Source of the DNA: Pelagihabitans pacificus
GTDB taxonomy: Bacteria; Bacteroidota; Bacteroidia; Flavobacteriales; Flavobacteriaceae
DNA length: 64,000 bases
Direction: 5' to 3'
Assembly (NCBI RefSeq): GCF_009371985.2
Contig: NZ_VIKU02000008.1
Location: 37,789-101,788, forward strand
The notes beneath the pieces were generated by a model. It worked only from the letters and a program-made list of their open reading frames with translations, searched no databases and was not told the DNA's origin. Made by a program: the position numbers and the translations under genes. Positions 9,476 through 18,852 of the stretch are shown in pieces (the first letter of the stretch is position 1; each line of letters opens with the position of its first letter).

Positions 9476-10075
9476 TTAGTTAAAGTCGAATTCTACATCA
9501 GGCGCATTTTCCGAACCGGCATCCGCCTGATAGCGGGCCATCTCCTGAAACCCAAACATGCCGGCCAGGAGTTTGCCCGGAAATTTGGTCGTGTGTATGT
9601 CGTAGATATTCACTTTTTCGTTATACCGATTTCGTTCTACGTTGATGCGGTTTTCGGTGCCCTCTAACTGCGATTGAAGCTCCAAAAAGTTTTGGTTGGC
9701 CTTCAAATCGGGATAGCGTTCCACCACCACCATTAATTTGCTCAGTGCCCCGGTCAAGCCGCTTTGGGCTTCCTGGAATCTGGCCATGTTTTCAGGGGTG
9801 AGGTTATTGGCATCGATATTGGTGGCAGTCGCCTTCGCCCTTGCTTCGATGACATCGGTAAGGGTGCCACGCTCGAAGTCGGCAGCGCCCTGCACGGTCT
9901 TGACCAGGTTTCCGATGAGATCGTTTCTTCGTTGATAGGCGCTTTCAACGTTCGACCAAGCAGTCTTGGCATCCGCTTCATATTCAACAGCGGTGTTGTT
10001 GAAGCCCACGGCCCATTGATAAATGCCGAACGCCAATATTCCCAGGACGATTAATGCAATTAATCCTTTTTTCAT
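9476..10075 (-). CDS. LemA family protein
   Basis: A 199-residue protein with one N-terminal membrane helix (about residues 4-22) and the LemA signature in its first third (WSNVESAYQRRNDLIGNLVKTVQG), then long helices. The core sentence AYQRRNDLIPNLVxTVKG is well conserved in the family. LemA proteins are membrane-anchored helical-bundle proteins of uncertain function. The gene follows the merR-like gene by 22 bp and leads into the two TPM genes. Confidence 0.93.
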   Translation of the reverse strand: MKKGLIALIVLGILAFGIYQWAVGFNNTAVEYEADAKTAWSNVESAYQRRNDLIGNLVKTVQGAADFERGTLTDVIEARAKATATNIDANNLTPENMARFQEAQSGLTGALSKLMVVVERYPDLKANQNFLELQSQLEGTENRINVERNRYNEKVNIYDIHTTKFPGKLLAGMFGFQEMARYQADAGSENAPDVEFDFN

Positions 10076-10097
10076 TTTCCAGTGTTTTATAGGGTTA

Positions 10098-10427
10098 TTA
10101 TAGTTGTTCCTTGATTTTGATCAGCTCGTTCTTGACACGCTCCAATTTTTGGATAATCTCAAAGTTGTCGAGCGTTTTTTGCCTGTTCTCCTTCAGGTGT
10201 ATTTTGGCGCCATCCAAGGTAAATCCCCGTTCTTTTACCAAATGGTAGATCAACTGCAGGTTCTTGATATCCTGGGGGGTGAATTTTCGGTTGCCCTTGG
10301 CATTTTTCTTGGGCTTCAGTACGTCGAACTCTTTTTCCCAAAAACGGACCAAGGAGGTATTTACACCAAAGGCCTTGGCTACTTCGCCGATACCGTAATA
10401 TAATTTTTCAGGAAGTTCTACTTGCAT
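10098..10427 (-). CDS. MerR-family transcriptional regulator
   Basis: A 109-residue protein with an N-terminal winged helix: YYGIGEVAKAFGVNTSLVRFWEKEFDVLKPKKN then GNRKFTPQDIKNLQLIYHLVKERGFTLDG. A C-terminal coiled coil follows. There is no effector domain beyond the helix, so the ligand cannot be named. The start codon overlaps the stop of the upstream M23 peptidase gene by one base, so it is translated from the same mRNA. Small MerR proteins of this kind commonly sit beside M23 and LemA genes in Flavobacteriia. Confidence 0.9.
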   Translation of the reverse strand: MQVELPEKLYYGIGEVAKAFGVNTSLVRFWEKEFDVLKPKKNAKGNRKFTPQDIKNLQLIYHLVKERGFTLDGAKIHLKENRQKTLDNFEIIQKLERVKNELIKIKEQL

Positions 10428-11404
10428 TAGTCAAGTGATTGATTCTCTTGGTTCGCGTATTTCAACATATTTTCAAATTCCTGTGGTGATAAACTGCCGT
10501 AATAGAAATTGATCGGGTTGATCCGATCTTTGTCTTTCCATACCTCATAATGAAGGTGGGGGGCTTCCGAACGGCCGGTACTGCCCACAAAACCGATGAG
10601 GTCGCCTCGTTTTACCCGTTGGCCTCTTTTTACGTTGTAGGCGCTCATGTGCGCGTAGAGGCTCATGTAGCCGTATCCATGGTCAATACGGATATGTTTT
10701 CCATAACCCGAGGCATTATTGTCGGCACGGGTCACTTTTCCATCCCCCGAGGCATAAATAGGAGTGCCTTTGGGAGCGGTAAAGTCCATACCCCAATGCA
10801 TCTTTCTAGCTTTCGTAAAGGGGTCCGAACGCCAACCATAACCAGAGGCCATGCGGGTCAATTCCTTATTGCTGATAGGCTGTATCGCCGGTATGGCTAA
10901 CAATAGTTTTTCTTTCTCTTCGGCCAATTTGGTGATTTCATCCAAGGACTTTGACTGAATGGCCATTTGTTTCTTGATGATATCCAATCGCTTGGTAGTG
11001 GCGATGACCATCTCGGAATTATTAAAACCCTCCAATGATTTATAACGGTTCACCCCGCCAAAACCGGCACGGCGTTGTTCCTCTGGAATAGGATTTGCCT
11101 CAAAATACAGCCGGTAAATATTGTTATCGCGTTCCTCAATGTTGGAAAGTACATCTTCGATCTGCTCCATTTTCTTATTCAACAGTTCGAACTGCAATTC
11201 GTAATTCTTTACTTCCCTGCGCAGGGAAAGTTCAGCAGGGGTATTGATCAAGTTGGTGTTTAACAAGAGCACCAATGATAGGAGTCCGAAAAGGAAAGAA
11301 CCCAATACGAACAGGCCTATATTCCGATACCGGCGCGATTTCTTGGGTTCTATCTTTCGATAGGACAGCGTATCGGGATCGTAATAGTACTTAACCTTAG
11401 ACAT
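10427..11404 (-). CDS. Membrane-anchored M23 metallopeptidase
   Basis: A 325-residue protein: cytoplasmic basic N-terminus, one membrane helix at about residues 28-50, periplasmic coiled coil at about 58-170, and a C-terminal M23 (LytM) domain. The zinc-binding and catalytic motifs are complete: HWGMDF (HxxxD), YAHMS and HLHYEVW. It should cut peptide cross-links in peptidoglycan during growth or division. It is the first gene of the minus-strand operon with merR, lemA and two TPM genes, and is divergent from alaS. Confidence 0.93.
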   Translation of the reverse strand: MSKVKYYYDPDTLSYRKIEPKKSRRYRNIGLFVLGSFLFGLLSLVLLLNTNLINTPAELSLRREVKNYELQFELLNKKMEQIEDVLSNIEERDNNIYRLYFEANPIPEEQRRAGFGGVNRYKSLEGFNNSEMVIATTKRLDIIKKQMAIQSKSLDEITKLAEEKEKLLLAIPAIQPISNKELTRMASGYGWRSDPFTKARKMHWGMDFTAPKGTPIYASGDGKVTRADNNASGYGKHIRIDHGYGYMSLYAHMSAYNVKRGQRVKRGDLIGFVGSTGRSEAPHLHYEVWKDKDRINPINFYYGSLSPQEFENMLKYANQENQSLD

Positions 11405-11419
11405 GAATGTATTTTATCC

Positions 11420-11427
11420 TATTTTTG
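11420..11427 (+). promoter_or_regulatory. Candidate -7 box for alaS
   Basis: TATTTTTG matches the Bacteroidota TAnnTTTG -7 element. It lies 78 bp before the alaS start in the divergent region. I see no clear -33 TTTG partner, so this is tentative. Confidence 0.4.
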
Positions 11428-11504
11428 TCTCGTTTTATCAGAACAAACAAATATAAAAATTGTTTTGTACAAACTGTTAATTTTTATAAAACCTTACCAT
11501 ATTC

Positions 11505-14120
11505 ATGACCTCAAGCGAAATCAGAGCGCAGTTTTTGAACTTTTTTAAAGAAAAAGGCCACAAAATTGTGCCTTCCGCACCCATGGTAATCAAAGACGAC
11601 CCTACCTTAATGTTCACCAACGCAGGCATGAACCAGTTCAAGGAGTTTTTTCTTGGAATTGGCAAGGCGAAGCACAACCGGGTCGCCGATACACAGAAAT
11701 GCCTGCGGGTGAGTGGTAAGCATAACGATTTGGAAGAGGTTGGCAAAGACACCTATCACCACACCATGTTCGAGATGCTGGGCAACTGGAGTTTCGGCGA
11801 CTATTTTAAAAAAGAGGCCATTCAATGGGCGTGGGAATTGCTAACGGACGTATTGAAAATCGACAAGGACAGCCTGTATGTATCGGTGTTTGAAGGAAGT
11901 GAAGATGACGATACATTGGAGATGGACAACGAAGCCTTTGATCTATGGAAGGCCATCGTACCCGAGGATCGAATCATCCTAGGGAACAAGAAGGATAATT
12001 TTTGGGAAATGGGGGATCAAGGCCCTTGTGGCCCCTGTTCCGAAATACATGTCGATATCCGCTCCGCTAAGGAAAAAGCGGAGGTATCCGGGGCTTCATT
12101 GGTGAACCAGGACCATCCGGAAGTGGTAGAGATTTGGAACCTCGTCTTTATGCAATACAATCGAAAGGCGAACGGACAGCTGGAGCCATTACCCGCCAAA
12201 CATGTCGATACCGGCATGGGCTTCGAGCGTTTGTGCATGGTGCTGCAGAACGTGCGCTCGAACTACGATACCGATGTCTTTACACCGATTATTCGGGAGA
12301 TAGAGACCATCACCCATACCGATTACGGAAAAGAAGGCGAAACCGATGTCGCCATTCGGGTGGTGGCAGACCATATTCGGGCCGTAGCCTTTTCCATTGC
12401 AGACGGGCAATTGCCAAGTAATACCGGTGCAGGCTATGTTATCCGTCGTATCCTGCGGAGGGCCATCCGGTACGGATTTACTTTTCTTAACACCAAACAA
12501 CCCTTTATGTATCGCTTGGTGAAGGTGCTCACCGATACCATGGGCGAGGCCTTTCCGGAATTAAAGGAACAACGGCAACTCATCGAGAACGTTATCAAGG
12601 AAGAGGAACATTCATTTTTGAAAACCTTGGAGCAGGGACTCTTACTCCTGGAAAATATCATTAGGAAAAACAAAGGTGAAACGGTCGACGGACGAAAAGC
12701 TTTTGAACTCTACGATACCTATGGTTTTCCCATTGATCTGACGGCTCTTATTTTGAACGAAAAAGGCTTGTCGTTGGATGAGGACGGATTTGGGAAGGCC
12801 ATGAAGGAACAAAAAGACCGGTCCCGGGCGGCCTCCGAAATATCGAAGGAAGACTGGGTGGTATTGACGGAAGACCTGGAGCAGGAGTTTATAGGCTATG
12901 ATTTGCTGGAAGCCGACGTAAAACTGACAAAATACCGAAAAGTTACCTCCAAAAAAGAAGGGGAACAGTACCAAATGGTATTCAACCTTACCCCCTTCTA
13001 CCCGGAAGGGGGCGGGCAAGTAGGGGATAAAGGCTATCTGGAGGCCCCGAACGGCGATGTCATTTACATTGTCGATACCAAGAAGGAGAATAACGAGATC
13101 ATTCATTTTGCAAAAGGGTTGCCGACAACTACTTCGGACACCTTTAAAGCGGTCGTTGATAAGAGACAACGCGAGCGAACGGCCGCCAACCATACCGCGA
13201 CCCATTTATTGCACCAGGCATTACGGGAGATTTTGGGCCCCCATGTCGAGCAAAAGGGCTCTGCCGTGCATTCCAAATACCTGCGTTTCGATTTTTCACA
13301 TTTTGCCAAGCTGACTCCGGAGGAATTGCGTGCGGTGGAGAATTTTGTCAATGCGCGGATCGAAGGGCACCTGCCCCTGCAGGAAAACAGAAACGTCCCA
13401 AAGGCAGAGGCGTTGAAAGAGGGCGCCATGTCGCTTTTTGGGGAGAAGTATGGCGATACAGTACGTACCGTCCGTTTCGGGCAGTCGATTGAACTGTGCG
13501 GCGGGACCCATGTGCGGAATACGGCCGATATATGGCATTTTAAGATTCGTTCGGAGGGAGCCGTGGCCGCCGGTGTTCGCCGTATCGAGGCCATTACCTC
13601 CGATGCGGTCAAGGATTTTTTTACCGAGAATTACCGAATGCTTTTCGAAATCAAGGACCGTTTGAACAATGCACAGGACCCTTTGAAGGCGGTGGAGGCG
13701 TTGCAGGAGGAAAACACCCGTTTGAAGAAAGAGGTCGAACACTTGTTGAAGGAAAAGGCAAAAGGTCTAAAAAGGGAACTGATCACCGAGCTGGAAGCGT
13801 TCGATGGTGTGCAATTCCTTGCCAAGAAAGTGGAGTTGGATGCTGCCGGTATCAAAGACCTCTGTTTTGAAATGGGCAACCAGCGGAACGATCTTTTTCT
13901 ACTTTTCGCGACCGAACAGAACGGAAAGGCACTCCTTTCATGCTATATCTCGAAGGAGGTGGTGGCTTCAAAAAACCTGCATGCCGGCACCATCGTTCGG
14001 GAGCTTGGTAAGTATATCCAAGGTGGCGGAGGCGGACAACCGTTTTTCGCTACGGCCGGAGGCAAGAATCCGGCTGGAATCAAAGAGGCACTGGAAAAAT
14101 CCCGGTCCTACATCGTATAA
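11505..14120 (+). CDS. alaS: Alanyl-tRNA synthetase
   Basis: An 871-residue protein, normal length for AlaRS. It begins [26 protein letters not shown] and has the class II catalytic core ([36 protein letters not shown]). The editing domain holds [11 protein letters not shown] and CGGTHVRNT, the zinc and hydrolysis residues that clear mischarged Ser and Gly. The C-terminal DHHA1-like domain ends in [19 protein letters not shown]. It charges tRNA-Ala in the cytoplasm. A TPR lipoprotein gene follows after 51 bp. Confidence 0.98.
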   Translation: MTSSEIRAQFLNFFKEKGHKIVPSAPMVIKDDPTLMFTNAGMNQFKEFFLGIGKAKHNRVADTQKCLRVSGKHNDLEEVGKDTYHHTMFEMLGNWSFGDYFKKEAIQWAWELLTDVLKIDKDSLYVSVFEGSEDDDTLEMDNEAFDLWKAIVPEDRIILGNKKDNFWEMGDQGPCGPCSEIHVDIRSAKEKAEVSGASLVNQDHPEVVEIWNLVFMQYNRKANGQLEPLPAKHVDTGMGFERLCMVLQNVRSNYDTDVFTPIIREIETITHTDYGKEGETDVAIRVVADHIRAVAFSIADGQLPSNTGAGYVIRRILRRAIRYGFTFLNTKQPFMYRLVKVLTDTMGEAFPELKEQRQLIENVIKEEEHSFLKTLEQGLLLLENIIRKNKGETVDGRKAFELYDTYGFPIDLTALILNEKGLSLDEDGFGKAMKEQKDRSRAASEISKEDWVVLTEDLEQEFIGYDLLEADVKLTKYRKVTSKKEGEQYQMVFNLTPFYPEGGGQVGDKGYLEAPNGDVIYIVDTKKENNEIIHFAKGLPTTTSDTFKAVVDKRQRERTAANHTATHLLHQALREILGPHVEQKGSAVHSKYLRFDFSHFAKLTPEELRAVENFVNARIEGHLPLQENRNVPKAEALKEGAMSLFGEKYGDTVRTVRFGQSIELCGGTHVRNTADIWHFKIRSEGAVAAGVRRIEAITSDAVKDFFTENYRMLFEIKDRLNNAQDPLKAVEALQEENTRLKKEVEHLLKEKAKGLKRELITELEAFDGVQFLAKKVELDAAGIKDLCFEMGNQRNDLFLLFATEQNGKALLSCYISKEVVASKNLHAGTIVRELGKYIQGGGGGQPFFATAGGKNPAGIKEALEKSRSYIV

Positions 14121-14171
14121 CATTGTTCCCGCTTCCTTAGCAAAGGACCTGAACGGCATTACATACTAAAG

Positions 14172-15050
14172 ATGATTAAAAAAGTAGTTTTTACACTGTT
14201 GTTCATGGTCGCTTGCAAGGATGTCAAACCACCTGAATCCAAAAGGGGTCCGGAAATAAATGCCCCCGAGGCGGTGACGGTCAAGGGAAAGTTGACCACC
14301 TCCGATTCGCTTAGGCTACGGGAATATGTGGTGCGGGCCTACGCCGCGCCATTGCACTCCAGGGAACATCAGGCATATCTAGACTCCGCCCTGCTGATCA
14401 CCCCGACCGATGGATGGCTTTGGCAACAAAAGGCAATGCCCCTCTATAAGACCCGAAAATACCAATTGGGAAAGCCTTTTTTGGCAAAGGCGGTGGAGCA
14501 TGACGCCGGGAAATGGTTGGAATACAGTGGTTTTATAAAGTGTATTTTTTCCAAGGAATACCAGGAGTCGATAGACGAGCTGATGGAGGCTACGGAAAGG
14601 TTCGGCGATGGCTATGTCATGGATCATACCTATAATTTTTATATCGGACTGGATTACCTGCAACTGAATGAGTTTGAAAAGGCAAAGGAATATCTGATTA
14701 GGAGCAAGGAACAGCAACTAAAGGATTTTCCAAACGACCCACCAGAGGAAGCCTGCCACTATCTCGACTGGTTTTACCTAGGAATAGCCGATTTCGAAAT
14801 GGGCAATTATCAAGAAGCCATTCAAAGTTTTGACCGGTCCTTGATGGGTTATGGAAATTTCGGTGATGCGCTCTATTTTAAGGGCAGAAGCATGTCGAAA
14901 TCAGGGGATACGGAACAAGGTAAATGGGTCGAGCAAAAGGCTTTCGAATATTCCGATAACACCATCAATGAGGACAACGCCATCTACGAGATCTATCCCT
15001 ATCAGGTATTTCACCGATTGAACCAAAACGTGCGGCCCAAAACCCCATGA
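14172..15050 (+). CDS. TPR-containing lipoprotein
   Basis: A 292-residue protein with a lipoprotein signal (FTLLFMVACKD, Cys16), so it is probably anchored in the envelope. From about residue 70 it is made of helical repeats; the clearest TPR-like units are YNFYIGLDYLQLNEFEKAKEYL and YLDWFYLGIADFEMGNYQEAIQSFDR. TPRs mediate protein binding; no partner is evident. The stop overlaps the start of the GSCFA gene by 4 bp (ATGA), so the two are coupled. Confidence 0.75.
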   Translation: MIKKVVFTLLFMVACKDVKPPESKRGPEINAPEAVTVKGKLTTSDSLRLREYVVRAYAAPLHSREHQAYLDSALLITPTDGWLWQQKAMPLYKTRKYQLGKPFLAKAVEHDAGKWLEYSGFIKCIFSKEYQESIDELMEATERFGDGYVMDHTYNFYIGLDYLQLNEFEKAKEYLIRSKEQQLKDFPNDPPEEACHYLDWFYLGIADFEMGNYQEAIQSFDRSLMGYGNFGDALYFKGRSMSKSGDTEQGKWVEQKAFEYSDNTINEDNAIYEIYPYQVFHRLNQNVRPKTP

Positions 15051-16015
15051 AACTGCGAACGGAAATCCCGCTACCACCATCGGATGGTCCCATCGACTAT
15101 CGAAGTCGATTATTGCTGCTAGGTTCTTGCTTTTCGGAGCATATCGGGAGTAAGCTAAACTACTATCAATTTCAGGTCGTTCGAAATCCGTTTGGGATTC
15201 TCTTTCATCCGAAGGCCATCGAAAATCTGATCGATCGGGCGGTCAACGACAAAAAATACATTGAGGAAGACCTCTTTTCCCTCAACGGTCAATGGCATAG
15301 TTTTGATGCCCATTCCGATCGGCGTGCCAGTTCCGACAAAAAACTGATGGATCAATTGAACCACGGGCTAAAAACGACCTTCGATCAACTTCGACAAAGT
15401 ACCCATGTTGTCCTGACTTTAGGGACCGCTTGGGTGTACCGCCATTTGGAATCGGATCGCATAGTAGCCAACTGTCACAAGGTACCCCAACGGGAATTCG
15501 CCAAAGAACTGCTTTCGGTCGGCGAAATTGTAGAAAGTTTAAAACATATCTTAAAGTTGGTACAATCTAAGAATGTCAATAGTCAAGTGGTATTGACCAT
15601 TTCGCCGGTACGCCATCTCAAGGATGGTTTTATCGAAAATCAACGTAGCAAGGCACACTTGATCACCGCGGTTCACGAGCTGCTGTCAGTCGGGACGGAA
15701 TCGATAAATACACACTATTTTCCCTCCTATGAAATTATGATGGATGAACTTCGGGACTATCGCTTTTATGAGCCGGATATGGTGCATCCGAATCAGGTGG
15801 GAATTCAGTACATATGGGAAAAATTTCGGCAAACGTTCATTTCCAGTGAAGTATTCGGAATAATGGACAAGGTGGAGGAGATTCAAAAAGGGCTAGCCCA
15901 TCGGCCTTTCAACCCCCTTTCGGAGCAACATCAGGAATTTTTAAGGTCCTTGGAGCGGAAAATTACGTATCTTGAAAAACAGTACCCTCATATGCGATTG
16001 GGGTTTCCCAACTAG
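15047..16015 (+). CDS. GSCFA-domain protein
   Basis: A 322-residue protein with the family signature LLLLGSCFSEHIGSKL at about residues 24-38 and NPFGILFHP just after. LTLGTAWVY and DMVHPNQVG are further conserved blocks. GSCFA proteins are predicted SGNH/GDSL-like hydrolases: the Ser in GSCF and the D..H in the late motif fit such a dyad. Substrate unknown. There is no signal peptide. It shares a 4-bp overlap with the TPR lipoprotein gene upstream. Confidence 0.9.
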   Translation: MKLRTEIPLPPSDGPIDYRSRLLLLGSCFSEHIGSKLNYYQFQVVRNPFGILFHPKAIENLIDRAVNDKKYIEEDLFSLNGQWHSFDAHSDRRASSDKKLMDQLNHGLKTTFDQLRQSTHVVLTLGTAWVYRHLESDRIVANCHKVPQREFAKELLSVGEIVESLKHILKLVQSKNVNSQVVLTISPVRHLKDGFIENQRSKAHLITAVHELLSVGTESINTHYFPSYEIMMDELRDYRFYEPDMVHPNQVGIQYIWEKFRQTFISSEVFGIMDKVEEIQKGLAHRPFNPLSEQHQEFLRSLERKITYLEKQYPHMRLGFPN

Positions 16016-16085
16016 CAAGGGAGTCAATATAGCGGGCCTGAGAGCGATAGTTGTACCTAGGAATAAGCCGGAAGATTTGAATTAA

Positions 16086-16700
16086 ATGAAAAAGTTACTT
16101 GTTGGCATCCTCATCACCCTGGCAGTGGTACTGGTGTTTCGTTCCTGTATGGAAGATCGGCGTAAGCAATCCATTCTACAGGAAAATTCCATGTTGATAC
16201 AACAGCAAATCGACAATGTATCCAAATTGATCGTGATCGAGGGTCATTTTGCCGAGGTCTATAACTACAAAGATTCCCAGGAGCTTTTCGGGCCATTGAT
16301 CACGGCCGACAAGAAGGCTTTGGTGGTCGTAAACGCCTATGTTACGATTGCCTATGACCTAAGCCAGATAGAATTCGAGGTCGATGAGGCGACCAAAACC
16401 TTACGTATCAAAAGCATTCCCGAACCGGAAATAAAATTGAATCCCGATTTTGAATACTACGATGTAACGGCCGATTACCTGAACCCCTTTACCGCTTCCG
16501 ATTACAACCAGATAAAGAAAAATGTAAACGCTTCCCTAATGAAAAAGGTACAGGCCTCATCGCTGAAAAGTAATGCCCAAAACCGCCTAATAAGCGAATT
16601 GCAGAAGTTTTACATCCTGACGAGTTCACTGGGATGGACATTGGAGTATAGGGGCGAGGTCGTTGAACAAAACTTTCTTCGTTTACCCTTCCAGGATTAG
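16086..16700 (+). CDS. DUF4230 family membrane-anchored protein
   Basis: A 204-residue protein with one N-terminal membrane helix (about residues 4-21) and a periplasmic domain. LIVIEGHFAEVYNYKD followed by KKALVVVNAYVTIAYDL and a C-terminal amphipathic helix match the DUF4230 pattern. Function is not known. It follows the GSCFA gene after 70 bp on the same strand. Confidence 0.8.
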   Translation: MKKLLVGILITLAVVLVFRSCMEDRRKQSILQENSMLIQQQIDNVSKLIVIEGHFAEVYNYKDSQELFGPLITADKKALVVVNAYVTIAYDLSQIEFEVDEATKTLRIKSIPEPEIKLNPDFEYYDVTADYLNPFTASDYNQIKKNVNASLMKKVQASSLKSNAQNRLISELQKFYILTSSLGWTLEYRGEVVEQNFLRLPFQD

Positions 16701-16888
16701 CGGTTGAAAACGGGCGGCAATAGGTAAAGTCGTAGATGTACTGGATTCAGGTACCGTAATTTTTCTTAGTAGGCCCCCCGTAAGCCACGAAGCTTCCGAC
16801 CCACTGTTGGCCCCCGGTATCCCTTAAACTATCGTTAAAGGGATTTTCAAAATGCCCTTTTGTTGCTACATTGACAAAAAATCAACAT

Positions 16889-17533
16889 ATGCAACCTAAT
16901 AAGACAGAAAATCAACGAAGAAATTTTATCAGGTCTACGGGAATCTTAGGAGCCGGATTACTGCTCCCCAATCTGCAACAGGCAGCACCTACGCCAATGC
17001 CCTTGAACGATAACATTCATGAATTTGGAAAACGGGAGGGCTATACCGACCAGGTCAGCATCCTAGTCTCCATGATGGATTGGATGCGAAGTGTGGTCGA
17101 AAGGGATGTGCGGGGAATCAGCCAAAAAGAGATAGATTTCCTCTTGGACGATCGATCGAACACCATCGGGGCCATGTTGATCCATCTGGCCGGTACGGAA
17201 CGCTATTACCAGATCGATACCTTTACCGGAGTTCCTAGAAAAGAACTCGGTTATGGTCTGAGCGATCAGGAATGGAATGCTGCCGGTAATTTGGGGGCGG
17301 AAGGACGTAAAACGTTCAAGGGAAGACCCCCTTCGTTCTATTTGGATACCTTGGCCGAGGTCCGGGCGTTTTCACTGGCCGAGCTAAAAAACCGGGGAGA
17401 CGATTGGCTGATGGAGTCTACCACCTTCTTCGGGGGTCGGCCTACGAACAATTACTGCAAATGGTTTCATGTGGTCGAACACGAATCGAACCACAATGGG
17501 CAAATTAGATACATCAAAAGTAGGGTGGACTAA
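16889..17533 (+). CDS. DinB-like protein with Tat-like signal
   Basis: The ATG at 16889 is preferred to an in-frame TTG at 16871. The 214-residue product begins with a twin-arginine-like segment (RRNFIRSTGILGAGLLLPN), suggesting export in folded form. The rest is a four-helix bundle of the DinB/YfiT type, with HLAGTERYY and HVVEHESNHNGQIRY supplying the three histidines expected to bind a divalent metal. DinB-like proteins include thiol transferases and proteins of unknown role. It faces the CE15-like gene convergently. Confidence 0.75.
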   Translation: MQPNKTENQRRNFIRSTGILGAGLLLPNLQQAAPTPMPLNDNIHEFGKREGYTDQVSILVSMMDWMRSVVERDVRGISQKEIDFLLDDRSNTIGAMLIHLAGTERYYQIDTFTGVPRKELGYGLSDQEWNAAGNLGAEGRKTFKGRPPSFYLDTLAEVRAFSLAELKNRGDDWLMESTTFFGGRPTNNYCKWFHVVEHESNHNGQIRYIKSRVD

Positions 17534-17557
17534 TCGTTTTCTTTGACGGGAAAGACG

Positions 17558-18820
17558 CTAGTTAAAGAGCTTTTTTGCCCAGGAGATATATTGCTCCCAA
17601 TCATAATCCATCACATCATGCCCACCACTGCGAATATGGTACGCAAGGGTGTTTTGGATAGGTCGGTCGACCGCCGGTAGCTCATCGGTGGTGATTCCCG
17701 CTTTACCGTACAAGCCGTAAATCGTAGAGGCATAATAGGCCGCCAAAAATTCTCCCTTGGGATCTGCCCATTGGTCTTCGACCGCACTGGCTACATAGAG
17801 GGGTCTTGGGGCGATGAGCGCCAAGAGTTGATGCTGGTCGGCAGGGAGTTGTTCCTCCTTCCCATTGTACTGTTCGAAGGCATCGGCAAACCAATGGGGG
17901 AATGAATGGTTGATGCGGCCCACGGTTTCCCCGAATTGTCGTTTGGAAAGTGCCGCCCCGCCACAACCGGAGTCGTTACTGATAACTCCCGCAAACCGGT
18001 TATCGGTGGCTCCTGCCCAGAGGGCTGCCTTGCCCAGGCGGGAGTGTCCGAAGATGACGACCTTCGAGATATCACCATCGTTTTCGAGATAATCCATGGC
18101 GCATCGTAGCCCAAAGGCCCATGCGGCGATGCTTCCCCACTCGTTGGTTTCGGGTCGTTCCTGTCCCTCCTTGTAGAACAGGGCGTGCAGTCCGTCGGTA
18201 AAGTCATTTTTGTCAGGATCCACCTCCCCGTAGTAGATAGTTGCCAATCCAAAACCGGCATCGATCATCTTTTCGATGGCCCATCGGTTGGTACGCTTTC
18301 CCCGAGAGGCCTCGGTGGCTTTGTTATTGGAAATTTCCAACGCCTCATTGTTTTCGTTCCACGCGTCGGTAATCAATACTTTGGGGTCATGGGTCACGGT
18401 ATGGTTGCCATGAAAGTTGTATCCCAGAAAAACAGGGGCACTAGGGCTTCCTTTTGGCAAGTAGAGCAACAAGTTGAAGTTCAGGGAACGCTTATTCTTC
18501 TCCAGCGTAATGGCGACCTGTTTGCGCCGTGCCTTTCCATTGACCGCGCTATCGTCCTGTTCCAACAGTTTAAACGAAAAGGCGTCCAAGTTTCCGGGTA
18601 CCCTTCCGTAGACCTCTTCCTCGAAAAATCGCAACAATTCCGGTCTGCGTTTGTCTTCCCATTGTTCGGCCTTGGTAATTTTTTCCCCATTAAAAGTCGT
18701 CAAAAGGTCGGGTACCTCGAACTGGGGCACCTTACTTTCATCGTAGTTGGGTTCGAATTGTGTGAAAGCGGATTGCATCATACACGTAACGGCCAGTAAA
18801 ATAAAGACTGGTTTCATCAT
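17558..18820 (-). CDS. Secreted glucuronoyl esterase-like (CE15-type) hydrolase
   Basis: A 420-residue protein with a signal peptide (residues 1-20, ending SAFTQ). Features of the CE15 alpha/beta hydrolases are present: RRPELLRFFEEEVYGRVPG near the N-terminus, GHSRLGKAALWAGA carrying the nucleophilic serine, SNDSGCGGAALSKR, LIAPRPLYVASAVEDQWADP, and a late catalytic-type His in RSGGHDVMDYDW. CE15 enzymes cut ester bonds between glucuronoyl side chains of xylan and lignin. In marine Bacteroidota the substrate may be an algal polymer. It is monocistronic here, not in a polysaccharide utilisation locus. Confidence 0.8.
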   Translation of the reverse strand: MMKPVFILLAVTCMMQSAFTQFEPNYDESKVPQFEVPDLLTTFNGEKITKAEQWEDKRRPELLRFFEEEVYGRVPGNLDAFSFKLLEQDDSAVNGKARRKQVAITLEKNKRSLNFNLLLYLPKGSPSAPVFLGYNFHGNHTVTHDPKVLITDAWNENNEALEISNNKATEASRGKRTNRWAIEKMIDAGFGLATIYYGEVDPDKNDFTDGLHALFYKEGQERPETNEWGSIAAWAFGLRCAMDYLENDGDISKVVIFGHSRLGKAALWAGATDNRFAGVISNDSGCGGAALSKRQFGETVGRINHSFPHWFADAFEQYNGKEEQLPADQHQLLALIAPRPLYVASAVEDQWADPKGEFLAAYYASTIYGLYGKAGITTDELPAVDRPIQNTLAYHIRSGGHDVMDYDWEQYISWAKKLFN

Positions 18821-18852
18821 AAAATTGGTTCGTCAAATAGGTAAGGGAGCTA